Origin: Neurospora tetrasperma FGSC 2508
Lineage: Eukaryota > Ascomycota > Sordariomycetes > Sordariales > Sordariaceae
DNA length: 64,000 nt
Direction: 5' to 3'
NCBI RefSeq assembly: GCF_000213175.1
Contig: NW_009799104.1
Span: 1,801,724 to 1,865,723, forward strand
The notes under the pieces were generated by a model. The model searched no databases. It saw nothing but the letters and a program-made list of their open reading frames with translations, and was not told where the DNA came from. Made by a program: the position numbers and the translations under genes. This document shows, piece after piece, positions 22,747-32,083 of this stretch; position 1 is the stretch's first letter; each line of letters begins with the position of its first letter.

Positions 22747-25283
22747 CTAAACCGAATCCACCATCTCAACATCACTATCATCCGCCCCTTCATACCCGCT
22801 ATCCCGACCCTCCATGTCTTGATCCCCGTTCTCATCATCACCCTCATCAATCGTCATCAACTCCCCATTCCCACTTTCACTACCTCTACTTCTCCCAAGC
22901 AAACCACCACCACCACCACCACCATGACCATCATCCTCGCCATCCTCATCCACATTCGTCAAATCAACACTCTCCCTCTCGGACAGCCTCGGAGTCTGCC
23001 TAACGAATAGGTCTGATCCCGAACTCCCTGAAGATCTATACCGTAACCGTATTCTGTAAGTAGACGCCGACCCCGCTCGACTTCCATTTCCATTCCCTCT
23101 CTCAATTACCAACGACCCTGACCTGGAAACCGACCTAGAAACCGACCTAGAAAGTGACCTAGAAAGCGACCTCGACATGGACAAAGACATAGAACCCCTC
23201 CTTGAAGCCACAACACTAGCAGATTCCAGAGCAGCTGGGTTGTTAGGAGGTAAGTACCTCGCCGCCGACGACGCTGGTTGGATGTTAAGCAACGAAGCGA
23301 AGCTTTGGGGTCCTCTTGGTGTAATAAGTCCTGAAGAAGGAGTTTCAAGGCGTCCAAGGTTGGCTGGGACGGAGAAGCCTCTGTCCAGGAGACTGGAAGT
23401 CATAGAACCCATGGGGGTCAGGGAATGGAGGCGGGCTGGGACGGATACCGTGACGCTGGGGCCCCCTTCTAAGGGATGGGGGGTTGGACTGAGCTGGTGT
23501 TGGTATTGGGGTTGGCAGTTGCGCTGGCTAACAAAGAGGTTATCGTCGTCTGAGTCGGACTCTGAATCAGATGAGAGTTCGATCATCACACTGGCGACCC
23601 TTCCGGTAGTACTTCTAGGTGGTAAGTCGGTTTCTGTATTGGGACCGGGGGTGGATTCCGAATTACCAAGATCAATAGCGTCGGTCATGGAGCTTCCTGC
23701 GGCACTCAAAGCCGGACCTGCACGCCCATGGTGCGGTCCGCTAGAAGAAGAACTTGAGCTCGAACTCAAAGAATGCCCCTGTCTTGGATCACTACTCGCA
23801 CTCATATGCGACGGAATATGAGGAGAGTCTTGTCTTAACTGGTCATACGACCATTTGTCGATATAAAAGCTTTTGACGAGTTCCCAATCTGCCTGGCCGG
23901 GGTTCCAAGCCTCTTGTTGGCCATTATCACTAAAAAGAGGCTCCAGGTTCTCCAGTCTTGAGCTTTCCCGACGGCTGGGCACTTTCTGCATAGTGGCAGT
24001 ATTCGTAACGTCCTCGACGAACGACCAGTCGGCTACTGGCTCACGGATAGCGGTCCTGGACGTAGATGCAATGGCCTTATACAAGTCATAAAAGCGAATC
24101 CACTCCAGACCACGGAGGGCATAGATGAAATCCATTCCTTGGATGCAGCGGAGGGCGCGATGCTTGCGCTGGTTAGGCTGGCCAGCGGTTTGGCGAACCA
24201 TAAAGTCCTGGATTATTGAATTTTCATACCGACAACGGGTATATGTCTTCTCGCTTTCATTGACGAAAATAACCAGACTTTTGAGACGATGACAGTCCAG
24301 GAGAAAGCTGAGAGGGGAGGTGCGGCGCGAGACAGGGATACGACCATTTCGGTCCAAAGGAACGGTCAGGTATTGATTTCCCATCAGTGTAATCTCAAGG
24401 TGCTGTAAGCGGCTGACACGGGCCGGACCGATCCCTTGACAGAACCGTGAAAATTCGCCCAAGCTGGAGAAAGCGAATGAGTTGAGGCCGTAAAAGCAGT
24501 GGATGCCAATGAAGAAGAATCGACGGCATACAAGAAGGACACGGAGCAGAGAATTAGGGTTTTGCCCGCTGTCAGTGATATTACAGCGCCGCTCCCCCCC
24601 AAAAAAGACATTTTTGAGACCACTTCGGTTTCTGAGCGCCGCTTCCTCTGGAAAGTCCTCGTTTGGGACGAAGGGGTCGAGTCGGGAAATAACGTGGATA
24701 AGTTTGCCCTTTTTGAATAACCAGAGCTTGAATATCCTGGCCTGGACCTCGGCTGGGAGGGCATTGAAGTTGAACCGTCTGTGGTGGCCGGGTCCAGGAC
24801 CAGATGGATCTGAAATGGCTGCATCTGGATCGGCTACATCTGGAACGGCTGCATCTAGAACAGCTGCCTCTCCTTCCTCTGGCGTAACGAACTTGATATT
24901 GGGATGCACCCAGTTGATTCGCACGCTCATATTCTCCTCCTTATTGCATTGTTTCCATACTGTTTTCCATGGCGGTTGTCTGGTTGCAATGTGTTGGCGT
25001 AGCATTTCTGGCCAGGTCTAGTTGATGTCAGTACTTCTCCAGTGTCCAAATTTACTTTGCTATTACATACCACTTGTGTGTGCTTTGCTTTTTTCGCCTT
25101 TAACCTATTAACCTCTCTCCTGAGGTCATCTGCTTCTTCTCGGGCTCGATCCCTCTCGGTTCGGAGAGTGTCGTTAAGTCCAACTAGAATGCCACGAGCA
25201 TGGGCACATTGCGTGTTCGTGCAGGGCCCTTCTTGATTTGGCCCGTCTCCATTGAGACTGGGTGGCGGCGTAAGGTCGTCCAT
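22747..25283 (-). CDS. F-box-like protein with N-terminal coiled coil and SR-rich tail
   Basis: Model: exon 1 25283-25071 (71 codons), a 53-nt intron 25070-25018 (GTATGT donor, CTGAC branch site, CTAG acceptor), exon 2 25017-22747, giving 827 residues. Exon 1 encodes a cysteine pair (CTNTQC) and a heptad-rich helix (LNDTLRTERDRAREEADDL). Residues about 150-250 carry an F-box/2EXR-like block, FNALPAEVQARIFKLW, followed by LLRVLLVCRRFFFIGIHCFY. This pattern is typical of fungal F-box-like proteins that recruit substrates to SCF ligases. The second half is disordered, with SRSLSRSLSRSVSRS-type repeats and acidic patches. The substrate and a SKP1 interaction are inference. The intron is well supported because both exons stay in phase. 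Confidence 0.75.
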
Positions 25284-25497
25284 GGTCTGCGATCCTCTGG
25301 ATGTCTCAGTGTGAAAGAGAGACGGATGCCTCAAATCAGATCCGATGGCCACGAAGTGTTCAAGTTTGGCACTCGCTGTAGTTGAGTGAAGACGGATGGC
25401 GTGTGAATAATGAGCTGAAGGAGATATGATGTTTTGAGGGAAATATAGATGTCCGGCGAAGGAAAAGATGATAGGAAAGGATAATAGGAAAGGATAT
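25284..25497. other. Upstream region of the F-box-like gene
   Basis: A short leader and promoter region. It is purine-rich on the plus strand. No ORF is supported. Confidence 0.4.
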
Positions 25498-26660
25498 GAG
25501 AGAAGATAATAGCAGAGAATGAGGCCGCTGTCGAACCGGCTTACCCGAGGCTTGTTGAGGATATCGTTGAGGACCAGGAGAAGAAGATGGTTACCGGAAG
25601 AAGAGAAGTAGAGATCTTCTTATAGTGGAAGAACCATGAGCCGCGATGGCGTACGAGTGTTGACGGTGAGTAGGGGGATGGTAATCGGCTCCCGCCCGCC
25701 CCGGAGGTAGAGATGGAAGCCGAGGCGATGTATCGGATGAGTCTGTTGGTATCGAGAGGGATGAAAACACAAGGACACCAAGTGGATGAGTGGAGATGAG
25801 GAAGTACTGAAGATTGGGATTTGTTTCTGATGGTTCTGGTGGGAAAACAAGCAGGTAGTCTGCTGGGCACTGACTTGGCGGAGGAGAGACTGCTAGAAAA
25901 TGGCGATAGCGTCAAACCGGCGGAAACATGGTCTGTGGACGCAAATAGCAGTTCAACCAGGATATCTTGAACAGGGCCCTCCTCCAACTGAGGCATCTTG
26001 GCTTGGAACCTCAAGCCATGGTCCTGTTCAGGCAGGGCAAATTCAGTCCTATATTGTAGACTGTTTGCTCGAGTGACCTCGGTACGAGTAGATGGTCCCA
26101 TCACGAAGTCTCACTTGGCCAGGATGTGCGAAGGTCGGAGGAATGGGGTGTAGTGGATTCAGACGAAAACGACACGGCAAGATATATTGTTGCCATGGCG
26201 GAAGCAAAGCGCCTGTTCACTATGGCGAAGGCAAACACGGCCGGGGAGATGGTGATGGTCATAGGTGATATCCTCCTGATGTTGTGAGTGAGATCATTGT
26301 TGACTCGGGTTTCCCGGCATGTGATGGCACAATACTGGAGGTGGATCCTCAACTGTGAGCAAGCACTCTTCCGTCTATTGATCATCACATCTGGAACCTC
26401 GACGAACTCGTGATATCAATGACCATGGCAATAATCACATTGGTAATCCTAGTACGATCAATGTCGAAGAAGATAAAGTCGCATCTGTCGGTTGTCGTTC
26501 ACGAGTGCAAGTCAAACTCGGAAGTGTCCCGCCTATTGCGTCGACGACCGGTAGCAAACTCCACGTATACTCGTTCGCAAGTCCCGGCATCGGTAAGCGG
26601 GCGAACGTCCAGACGGCAGACCTTGAACCATATAAGCCGCAAGCCCAGACCCCGCAATAA
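25498..26660 (+). pseudogene. Disrupted coding-like stretch of unknown origin
   Basis: The plus strand reads as protein-like in successive short blocks, for example VEDIVEDQEKKMVTGRREVE, then MYRMSLLVSRGMKTQGHQVD, then ARYIVAMAEAKRLFTMAK, then INVEEDKVASVGCRSRVQVK, ending at a stop near 26658. Several in-frame stops and at least two frame changes separate the blocks. Splicing could explain some of these, but I could not find a consistent set of introns. I do not recognise the family. Minus-strand frames here (25541-26104) are probably shadows. It is either a decayed gene or a multi-exon gene I failed to resolve. Confidence 0.3.
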
Positions 26661-27182
26661 CTCTCCTACCTGTTCCGCTTTGTGCGTGGTCAAGCGAGCG
26701 ATATGGTGTGCGGGAGCCTGAAAACACTTCAGATGCGCGGTATAGGCTGTAAGTTCTTGAAAGTTGCAGCTGGTCTCAAGTTCAACTCCAAACTTGGGCG
26801 ACTGAGCCTTTTTTGGCCTTTTGAGGTCTTTCGAATCCCCCCTTCCTTCCCAAACCGTGCTTCCATCGATTTCGGATCCTATCGGTCATCTGATCTGGGA
26901 TCTCGCACATCATGCTTGGTCTTTGTCGATGCCATCGCCGTCATGGTATTTGTCGGACCCGATCTTATTCCATCCCAAACCCTTTCCCCCCTTCTCCTGC
27001 TCAACCAAAGCAATTGTCGCGGCTCCAAACCCCGTCTTCCTTGGCTTCCCAATCCCATGTCTAAACAGACAGAACTCCCATAACGCCTTTCTTCCATCCA
27101 AGTTCAACCCAGCAATAGTACAGTCTTTCCTTCTTGTACACCCGCACACGGTGCGGTCATGGCGCGGTTGACCCTGCACAGT
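26661..27182. other. Intergenic region downstream of the disrupted stretch
   Basis: About 520 bases with the 3' end of fmc1 at the right edge. No other feature is supported. Confidence 0.4.
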
Positions 27183-27536
27183 TTACTTGTCCTCCTCCCC
27201 TTCCTGAAACTCCTTGGGCAGGTCCATACCCACCCTTTTGGCCGTCAGCCTGACCCTCGTCTCCTCGTCCATACCCATGCCGGGGTTGTAACGCTCCAGC
27301 AAAGTGACGTATTCCCGCTGCGCCTGGAGATAGGCAAGGAGCTGCTCGGCTTCGGCGACGGAGGGTTTGTGAACGGGGGTGCTAGCGCCGGCGGAGGCGG
27401 GGGAGGCGGCGGAAGAGACGAAGTCGCGAAGGCGCTGGTGGAGGGGAGCGCGCGGGGTGGTGAGCAAGGGTCGGGGAGGGAGCTCGCGAAGGAGGGCGCG
27501 GTAGAGATGGAGGATGTTGGTCTTTGCGGCAGACAT
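27183..27536 (-). CDS. fmc1: LYR-motif F1-ATPase assembly factor FMC1
   Basis: A single-exon protein of 117 residues. The N-terminus has the LYR signature in NILHLYRALLRELPPR, the mark of mitochondrial LYR proteins that work with acyl carrier protein. The C-terminal part (YVTLLERYNPGMGMDEETRV, then RLTAKRVGMDLP) matches what I know of fungal FMC1, which supports folding and assembly of the F1 sector of ATP synthase in the matrix, notably at high temperature. Size agrees with fungal FMC1 (about 110-155 residues). There is a low-complexity Ala/Ser/Pro linker in the middle. It diverges from the mitochondrial GTPase gene across a 299-bp shared promoter. An unassigned LYR protein is the alternative. 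Confidence 0.82.
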   Translation of the reverse strand: MSAAKTNILHLYRALLRELPPRPLLTTPRAPLHQRLRDFVSSAASPASAGASTPVHKPSVAEAEQLLAYLQAQREYVTLLERYNPGMGMDEETRVRLTAKRVGMDLPKEFQEGEEDK

Positions 27537-27776
27537 GTTGGCGTTCGCTTAGTCTGGTTGGGTGACGATGATGTGGTGATGGGTAGTGGTCGGGTTTGAG
27601 ACGGAAGTAGGAAGTGGGAGAGTTTGCGACGGCAGAACGCGGGCGGGTGTGGACTGGAAGAGGACGCGACGAGATGCGATGGCGGATTGAAGATGAGGTC
27701 AGTTTGGACTTCCAACTTGCGCTCCAGAAAAATGTCCCGAGCTTCCTAGTAGAGCTCCATCCAACTTCACCTATAA

Positions 27777-27785
27777 CCCTAACCC
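27777..27785. promoter_or_regulatory. Telomere-type CCCTAACCC motif in a divergent promoter
   Basis: CCCTAACCC (GGGTTAGGG on the other strand) lies 51 bp upstream of the GTPase ATG at 27836, within the 299-bp region shared with fmc1. Such TTAGGG sites are bound by Tbf1/Teb1-type factors in other fungi. Use here is inferred. Confidence 0.3.
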
Positions 27786-27835
27786 CTGATATTAAACAGC
27801 TTATCGGAAGATGATTAGTCTCCGCGGCAGGCAAG

Positions 27836-29521
27836 ATGGTGTTATCGGGACTTAGCATGGCATACCTTATCAATTACAGAAAGAAAGTCGAATTGAAATC
27901 TGCGACTCTCTCTCCCATCACTGCTGTCTTGTTGCGCCAGACAACATTCCGATTGCCTCAGTTGTCGGCAGCATACTCCGCCATGACATACCAAAGGACA
28001 ATGGCCAGTATTTTGGCCATGCCTCCCAACCCGAGGTCCCTAGTCCTCCGACAACTCGCAGCATCCCGACCTGTCACAGTCGCTGCCCCGATCTCCTCCA
28101 TATGTCTCTTCAGCTCCACGACAGCGAACCCAGCACGACAACGCCCGGCGGCACGATCTACGTCGCGATCTCAACCCACACAACCGGGGAAGCCCCAGGG
28201 AAAGCCAACGGAGAAACCCAAAGCGAAGCAACCCGAAAAACCCAAAGCCAAACAACCAGAGAAGCCTAAAGCCAAGCAACCAGAGAAGCCTAAAGCCAGG
28301 CAACCAGAGAAACTCAAAGCGAAACAACCGGAGACATCCAAAGACAAACAAGCAGAGAAACCCAAAGAAACGCCCAAGAAGATCAAAAAGACCGGGCCAG
28401 TCGAAAAAGCGCCATCATCCTTCTCCTTCCTCCCACCCCCCTCCAACGACCCCAACCAGCGCGCCCTCCCGGCCCCGGCCCCGACCGCCAACTCCCTCTT
28501 CGCCGCCACCCACATCTTCACCTGCCAGAAACCCTACTTCATGTACGCCGCCCCTCGCTTCCTCAACTTCCCCGTCAACACGCACGTGCCCGAAGTGTGC
28601 ATCCTGGGCCGCTCCAACGTGGGCAAGTCCACCTTGATCAACGCTTTATCGGGCGCCGCTGGCGCCGCCGCCGGTCGCGCCCACGGTCTCGAAGCGCGCC
28701 GGGCCGGACGGGCCATTACGTCCGCACACGCGGGTAGCACCAAGACGATGAACGCATACGGGTTTGGCCCGCCACCGAAAGTGGCGCCGCCCAAGAAGGA
28801 GGCGGAGCCGGAGGCTGGGGAGTCACACGCGATCAAGTCGCGGTCGGAGAAGAGGGAGGAGAAGAACAAGTTCAACAAGGAAAGGAAACCGACGAATCAG
28901 CTGATATTGGTGGACATGCCCGGCTACGGGTTTAACTCGCAGGCGGAGTGGGGCAAGGAGATTACCAAGTATTTGGAGAAGAGGAAGATGCTGAAGGGCG
29001 CCGTGGTGCTGATTGATTCGGTGGCGGGAGTCAAGAAGGATGATAGGACAGTGTTGGGTATGTTGAGGGATGCCGGTGTCAGGACGACGGTGATCTTGAC
29101 CAAGGCGGATAAGATTGACTCGATGGAGGAGTATCGCCAGGGGACAGGAAAGGAGAGGAAGGAGGGATCGATTGGGGATATGTGTGTCAAGGTGTGGGAG
29201 GAGTTGAGGAAGATTGAGGAGGAGAGTTTGACGTGGGTGGAGGGTAAAGGGTGGGAGAGGGAGCTGTGGGTGACAGGCGCGGGTGACCCGAGGAATGCTG
29301 GGCTGGGTATTGCAGGCGCACGATTGGCGATTGCAAAGATGGCTGGTCTGGTTAGGGACGAGCGGGCGCTGGCAGATGAGGAGGCACCGGAGCTGGGTAG
29401 TGTGGTGACGAAGCCGGCGCCGACGGTAAGCAAGATTATACCATTTGACCAGATCGTATGGGCAACGCCGCATCAAGGGACAGCAGGGTCTAAGGGAAGC
29501 CGGGAGAAAGCGTCGTTCTAG
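27836..29521 (+). CDS. Mitochondrial EngB/YihA-type GTPase
   Basis: A TRAFAC-class GTPase of the EngB/YihA group. Bacterial members help assemble the large ribosomal subunit; the fungal relative (yeast Mrx8) is linked to mitochondrial translation. The single exon is 561 residues if it starts at 27836, but the ATG at 28001 begins a sequence (MASILAMPPNPRSLVLRQLA) that looks like a mitochondrial presequence and may be the real start. Motifs: G1 GRSNVGKST, G3 DMPGYGF, G4 LTKADKI. The GTPase domain begins near residue 240. An N-terminal Lys/Pro-rich segment contains about seven tandem octapeptides of the KAKQPEKP type (nt 28207-28380), and a charged insert separates G2 from G3. Both are longer than in bacterial EngB (about 200 residues). 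Confidence 0.88.
   Translation: MVLSGLSMAYLINYRKKVELKSATLSPITAVLLRQTTFRLPQLSAAYSAMTYQRTMASILAMPPNPRSLVLRQLAASRPVTVAAPISSICLFSSTTANPARQRPAARSTSRSQPTQPGKPQGKPTEKPKAKQPEKPKAKQPEKPKAKQPEKPKARQPEKLKAKQPETSKDKQAEKPKETPKKIKKTGPVEKAPSSFSFLPPPSNDPNQRALPAPAPTANSLFAATHIFTCQKPYFMYAAPRFLNFPVNTHVPEVCILGRSNVGKSTLINALSGAAGAAAGRAHGLEARRAGRAITSAHAGSTKTMNAYGFGPPPKVAPPKKEAEPEAGESHAIKSRSEKREEKNKFNKERKPTNQLILVDMPGYGFNSQAEWGKEITKYLEKRKMLKGAVVLIDSVAGVKKDDRTVLGMLRDAGVRTTVILTKADKIDSMEEYRQGTGKERKEGSIGDMCVKVWEELRKIEEESLTWVEGKGWERELWVTGAGDPRNAGLGIAGARLAIAKMAGLVRDERALADEEAPELGSVVTKPAPTVSKIIPFDQIVWATPHQGTAGSKGSREKASF
28207..28380 (+). repeat. Tandem 24-bp repeat encoding KAKQPEKP-type octapeptides
   Basis: Roughly seven in-frame copies, degrading towards the 3' end (KARQPEKL, KAKQPETS, KDKQAEKP). 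It lies in the linker between presequence and GTPase domain. Copy number is likely to vary between strains. Confidence 0.85.
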
Positions 29522-29741
29522 GTGGACGATCTGATGTCCGCTTGGAAGTCACTGTATTATTTATGTACGATTTGAAGCAACGCCAATAGACTTGATACCC
29601 CCTTGGAACGTGGAAACCTGAGAATCATCGCAAATCTCCTTATTTTGCCCGAAGACAAGGTGAAAAACACATTTTGGTCTCTATATGCCAGCATCTATCT
29701 GCTCTCAACACGTCTATGTATCTCGAACTTCAAAACACCAC

Positions 29742-31098
29742 TCAAGAACTCCGTCTCCTGTTCCTCCCTCTCTCCCTCCCAAATTCTCGCTCGTCAACAG
29801 GACTCCTACCCTTTGACTCCTTGAACATGAAATATGGCAAGAAGACATCGACAAGATTATCCCAAAACCCAATATCATAGAGATTCTCCACATCCTTCAA
29901 CCTCCAAACGGCCTCCCACTCTCCCTCACCCGGCAACCGATGACTCGACCTGGGGGGCTTTCCATCCTCCGTCCTCACCATAAGCTGCTCCGCCTCAACG
30001 GGCCACCTCGTCCACGCCGGCTCGACCTTGAGGTCTTTCTCCCTGCTCCCATCCGCCGCCATCCGCCGCTTATACACCCCGCCCTCATCCATCTCCGCCT
30101 GCCAATCCTGCCACTTCATACTCTCATTCGTCGTCGTCCCACAATAAACCAGCCACAAATGGTACCCCAGCAACCCCCAAACCAACGGCGTCGTCAGCAG
30201 CGCCAACAAGGTAACGCCCCCCATGGCCACTCCCGACTGTAAGCCCCAGCTCCAGAGGAGCAACCACCGATGAAAATCCAGGTCGCCGTTGTTCCATGCT
30301 TGAGTGGAAGTCCACCACGGTAATAACGTCCAGTAGGGGAACCTCGCCTGGATCTTGGCCCGGATAATCACCAGCCCCAGAACCCCGCCGTAGAGGGTGA
30401 GGATGGCCGTGCTAAGCAGCAACAAAATGAACCACCGCTGATTGTTGGCCCCCACGCAGTTGTTGATGAAGATACAGTGGTGGTCCATCCTTCCGACGCA
30501 CTTCTTGCAGATACTGCAGTGCTTCGACCTCGCGGGTTTCAGGAGGCGGCACGTCTCGCAGCTCGTGCCGGGGTGGAAGAGGGTGAAGTCGTAGGGGTAG
30601 CGGGCCATTTCGCGGACATGGGTCTTGGCGTTTATGACGCCCGGGTCGGTGAAGGCGGAGAGGTAGAGGAAGAGGTAGGGACATAGGATGGCGATGGTAC
30701 CGAAGAATTTGTGGGTGAAGGAGAAGTGAGGCCAGGCGACGGGCAGGTAGAGATATTCGCCAACGGAAAGCAAGAGGAAGAAGAAGATGAGGATGGTCGG
30801 ATGTTGGTCGTACCAGAGGTGGCGGCCGAGGCGGGTGAGAGAGGTGGTCAGGCGCCCGTTGGTCAAGGTGCGGTCGACGGTGAGGAGGCCATTGGGGAGG
30901 TGAATCCAGATGAGGCGGTGGAGGAAGGAGATGGGAGTGTTTCTTTTTATCACAGAGTTAGCAATTATGATCATGATCGAGGAGTTGGGTGAGAGGATGG
31001 TTGATGTACCGTAGTGCAGGTAGTCTGCCGAAAAAGGCCACAAAGGTCATGAATGAGATGCCAAGGATGACGGCGGCGATGATTGCGATGGTGCCCAT
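29742..31098 (-). CDS. swf1: DHHC palmitoyltransferase, SWF1 type
   Basis: An S-acyltransferase of the ER membrane that palmitoylates cysteines next to transmembrane segments (SNAREs in yeast). Model: exon 1 31098-31010 (29 codons plus 2 nt), a 67-nt intron 31009-30943, exon 2 30942-29742, giving 429 residues. Exon 1 encodes the first membrane helix (MGTIAIIAAVILGISFMTFV), which unspliced reading would lose. The Cys-rich domain reads CETCRLLKPARSKHCSICKK followed by CVGRMDHHCIFINNCVG, with intact DHHC. There are about four to five hydrophobic helices in total. The size and the order of helices match SWF1 rather than PFA3/4 or AKR types. It is convergent with the GTPase gene (220 bp apart) and divergent from RAP1. 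Confidence 0.9.
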
Positions 31099-31594
31099 GG
31101 TGTCGAGTCCCCGTTTTTTCCTTCACTTTTGATCCGGGAGGTGAAAATCATAATACGACTTGGTAATTATGGATGAGTCTTGCCCAAATCAATAAGGTCT
31201 AAAGGTGGAGGGTAATGTTTCCAGTTCAGTTGGTAAACCCAAGAAGTTGGGTCTCCTCTCTTTGTGAGGCCGCGGGTGTCTCGGCCAGCGAACACCCCCG
31301 TCAACATACAGCTGTTCTCAGGAGGGGCAAACCGAGAGGAATGAACTGGGAATCACCAAGGAAAGACTTTATGAACAGAATAAAAAAGATGGCAAGAATT
31401 AGAAGTAAGAAGAGGAGGATATGGGGGGAATCATTGAGACAATGGAGTGACAAACGCAAAGACCGATGGACTGAGTGAATGTCAGCTCTGTGACTTGGCA
31501 GCTCGGACCACCTCAGTCGTCGTCGATGCCAAGACCGACATTCTGTTGTTTTGGATGCCTCGAGGGGGAGATTTATTTAAGATTTAAAGCCCTG

Positions 31595-31606
31595 TAGGGT
31601 TAGGGT
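31595..31606 (+). promoter_or_regulatory. Two tandem telomere-type repeats upstream of rap1
   Basis: TAGGGTTAGGGT, two consecutive TTAGGG-type units, lies 478 bp upstream of the RAP1 start codon. This is the telomere repeat of Neurospora and most filamentous fungi. It is a candidate site for a TTAGGG-binding factor controlling rap1 or swf1. Confidence 0.4.
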
Positions 31607-32048
31607 CAGAGCCCTGTTTGTCCCCGTGAGAGCGCGACGAAGGGTCGAATCTCCACGCCAAACACGCGCAAACAAAGAGAGGGAAGGCACGGCAGTTCAC
31701 ACAGGTCGAAGGTTCCATCGATTCTGATGCTGACATCGAATGCTTCATTCATCAAACATCCATCTTGAGGTACAGCTTCTCCCTCCGTCATCTGCTTTTC
31801 ACTTCTGCTTCGGGTTGGCTGGCCCACCGTGATCCGCCCGCACGCCAACGCACGCTTCACTTTGACTGTGCCCAACGGACGCCACGCTCACAACAACAAA
31901 GTGAGGCCATCCCCAAACACCCATAATAAACCAACAAACTAACCACGCTCTACCCTCAAGCCCTCCACCCTTCACAACCATGAATTAAAGTGTACAGATG
32001 AAGCCCTTGTTTCTTGCGCTGTCAAGTGACTGGAAGAGCTCAGACCCA

Positions 32049-32057
32049 GGGTTAGGG
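32049..32057 (+). promoter_or_regulatory. GGGTTAGGG motif in the rap1 leader
   Basis: GGGTTAGGG ends 26 bp before the RAP1 ATG at 32084, probably at or just after the transcription start. It could serve autoregulation or a Tbf1/Teb1-type factor. The motif is seen; the role is inferred. Confidence 0.4.
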
Positions 32058-32083
32058 CAATAGCCCATCAGTCACACTTCAAG

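Larger units (their letters stand above)
31099..32083. other. Divergent promoter between swf1 and rap1
   Basis: About 985 bases without a supported ORF. It contains two telomere-type motifs listed separately. Nothing else is recognised. Confidence 0.5.

Noticed and set aside
25541-26104. A 187-codon minus-strand frame
   Set aside because: Ser-rich with no domain, and it lies opposite plus-strand blocks of better protein-like composition. Treated as a shadow.
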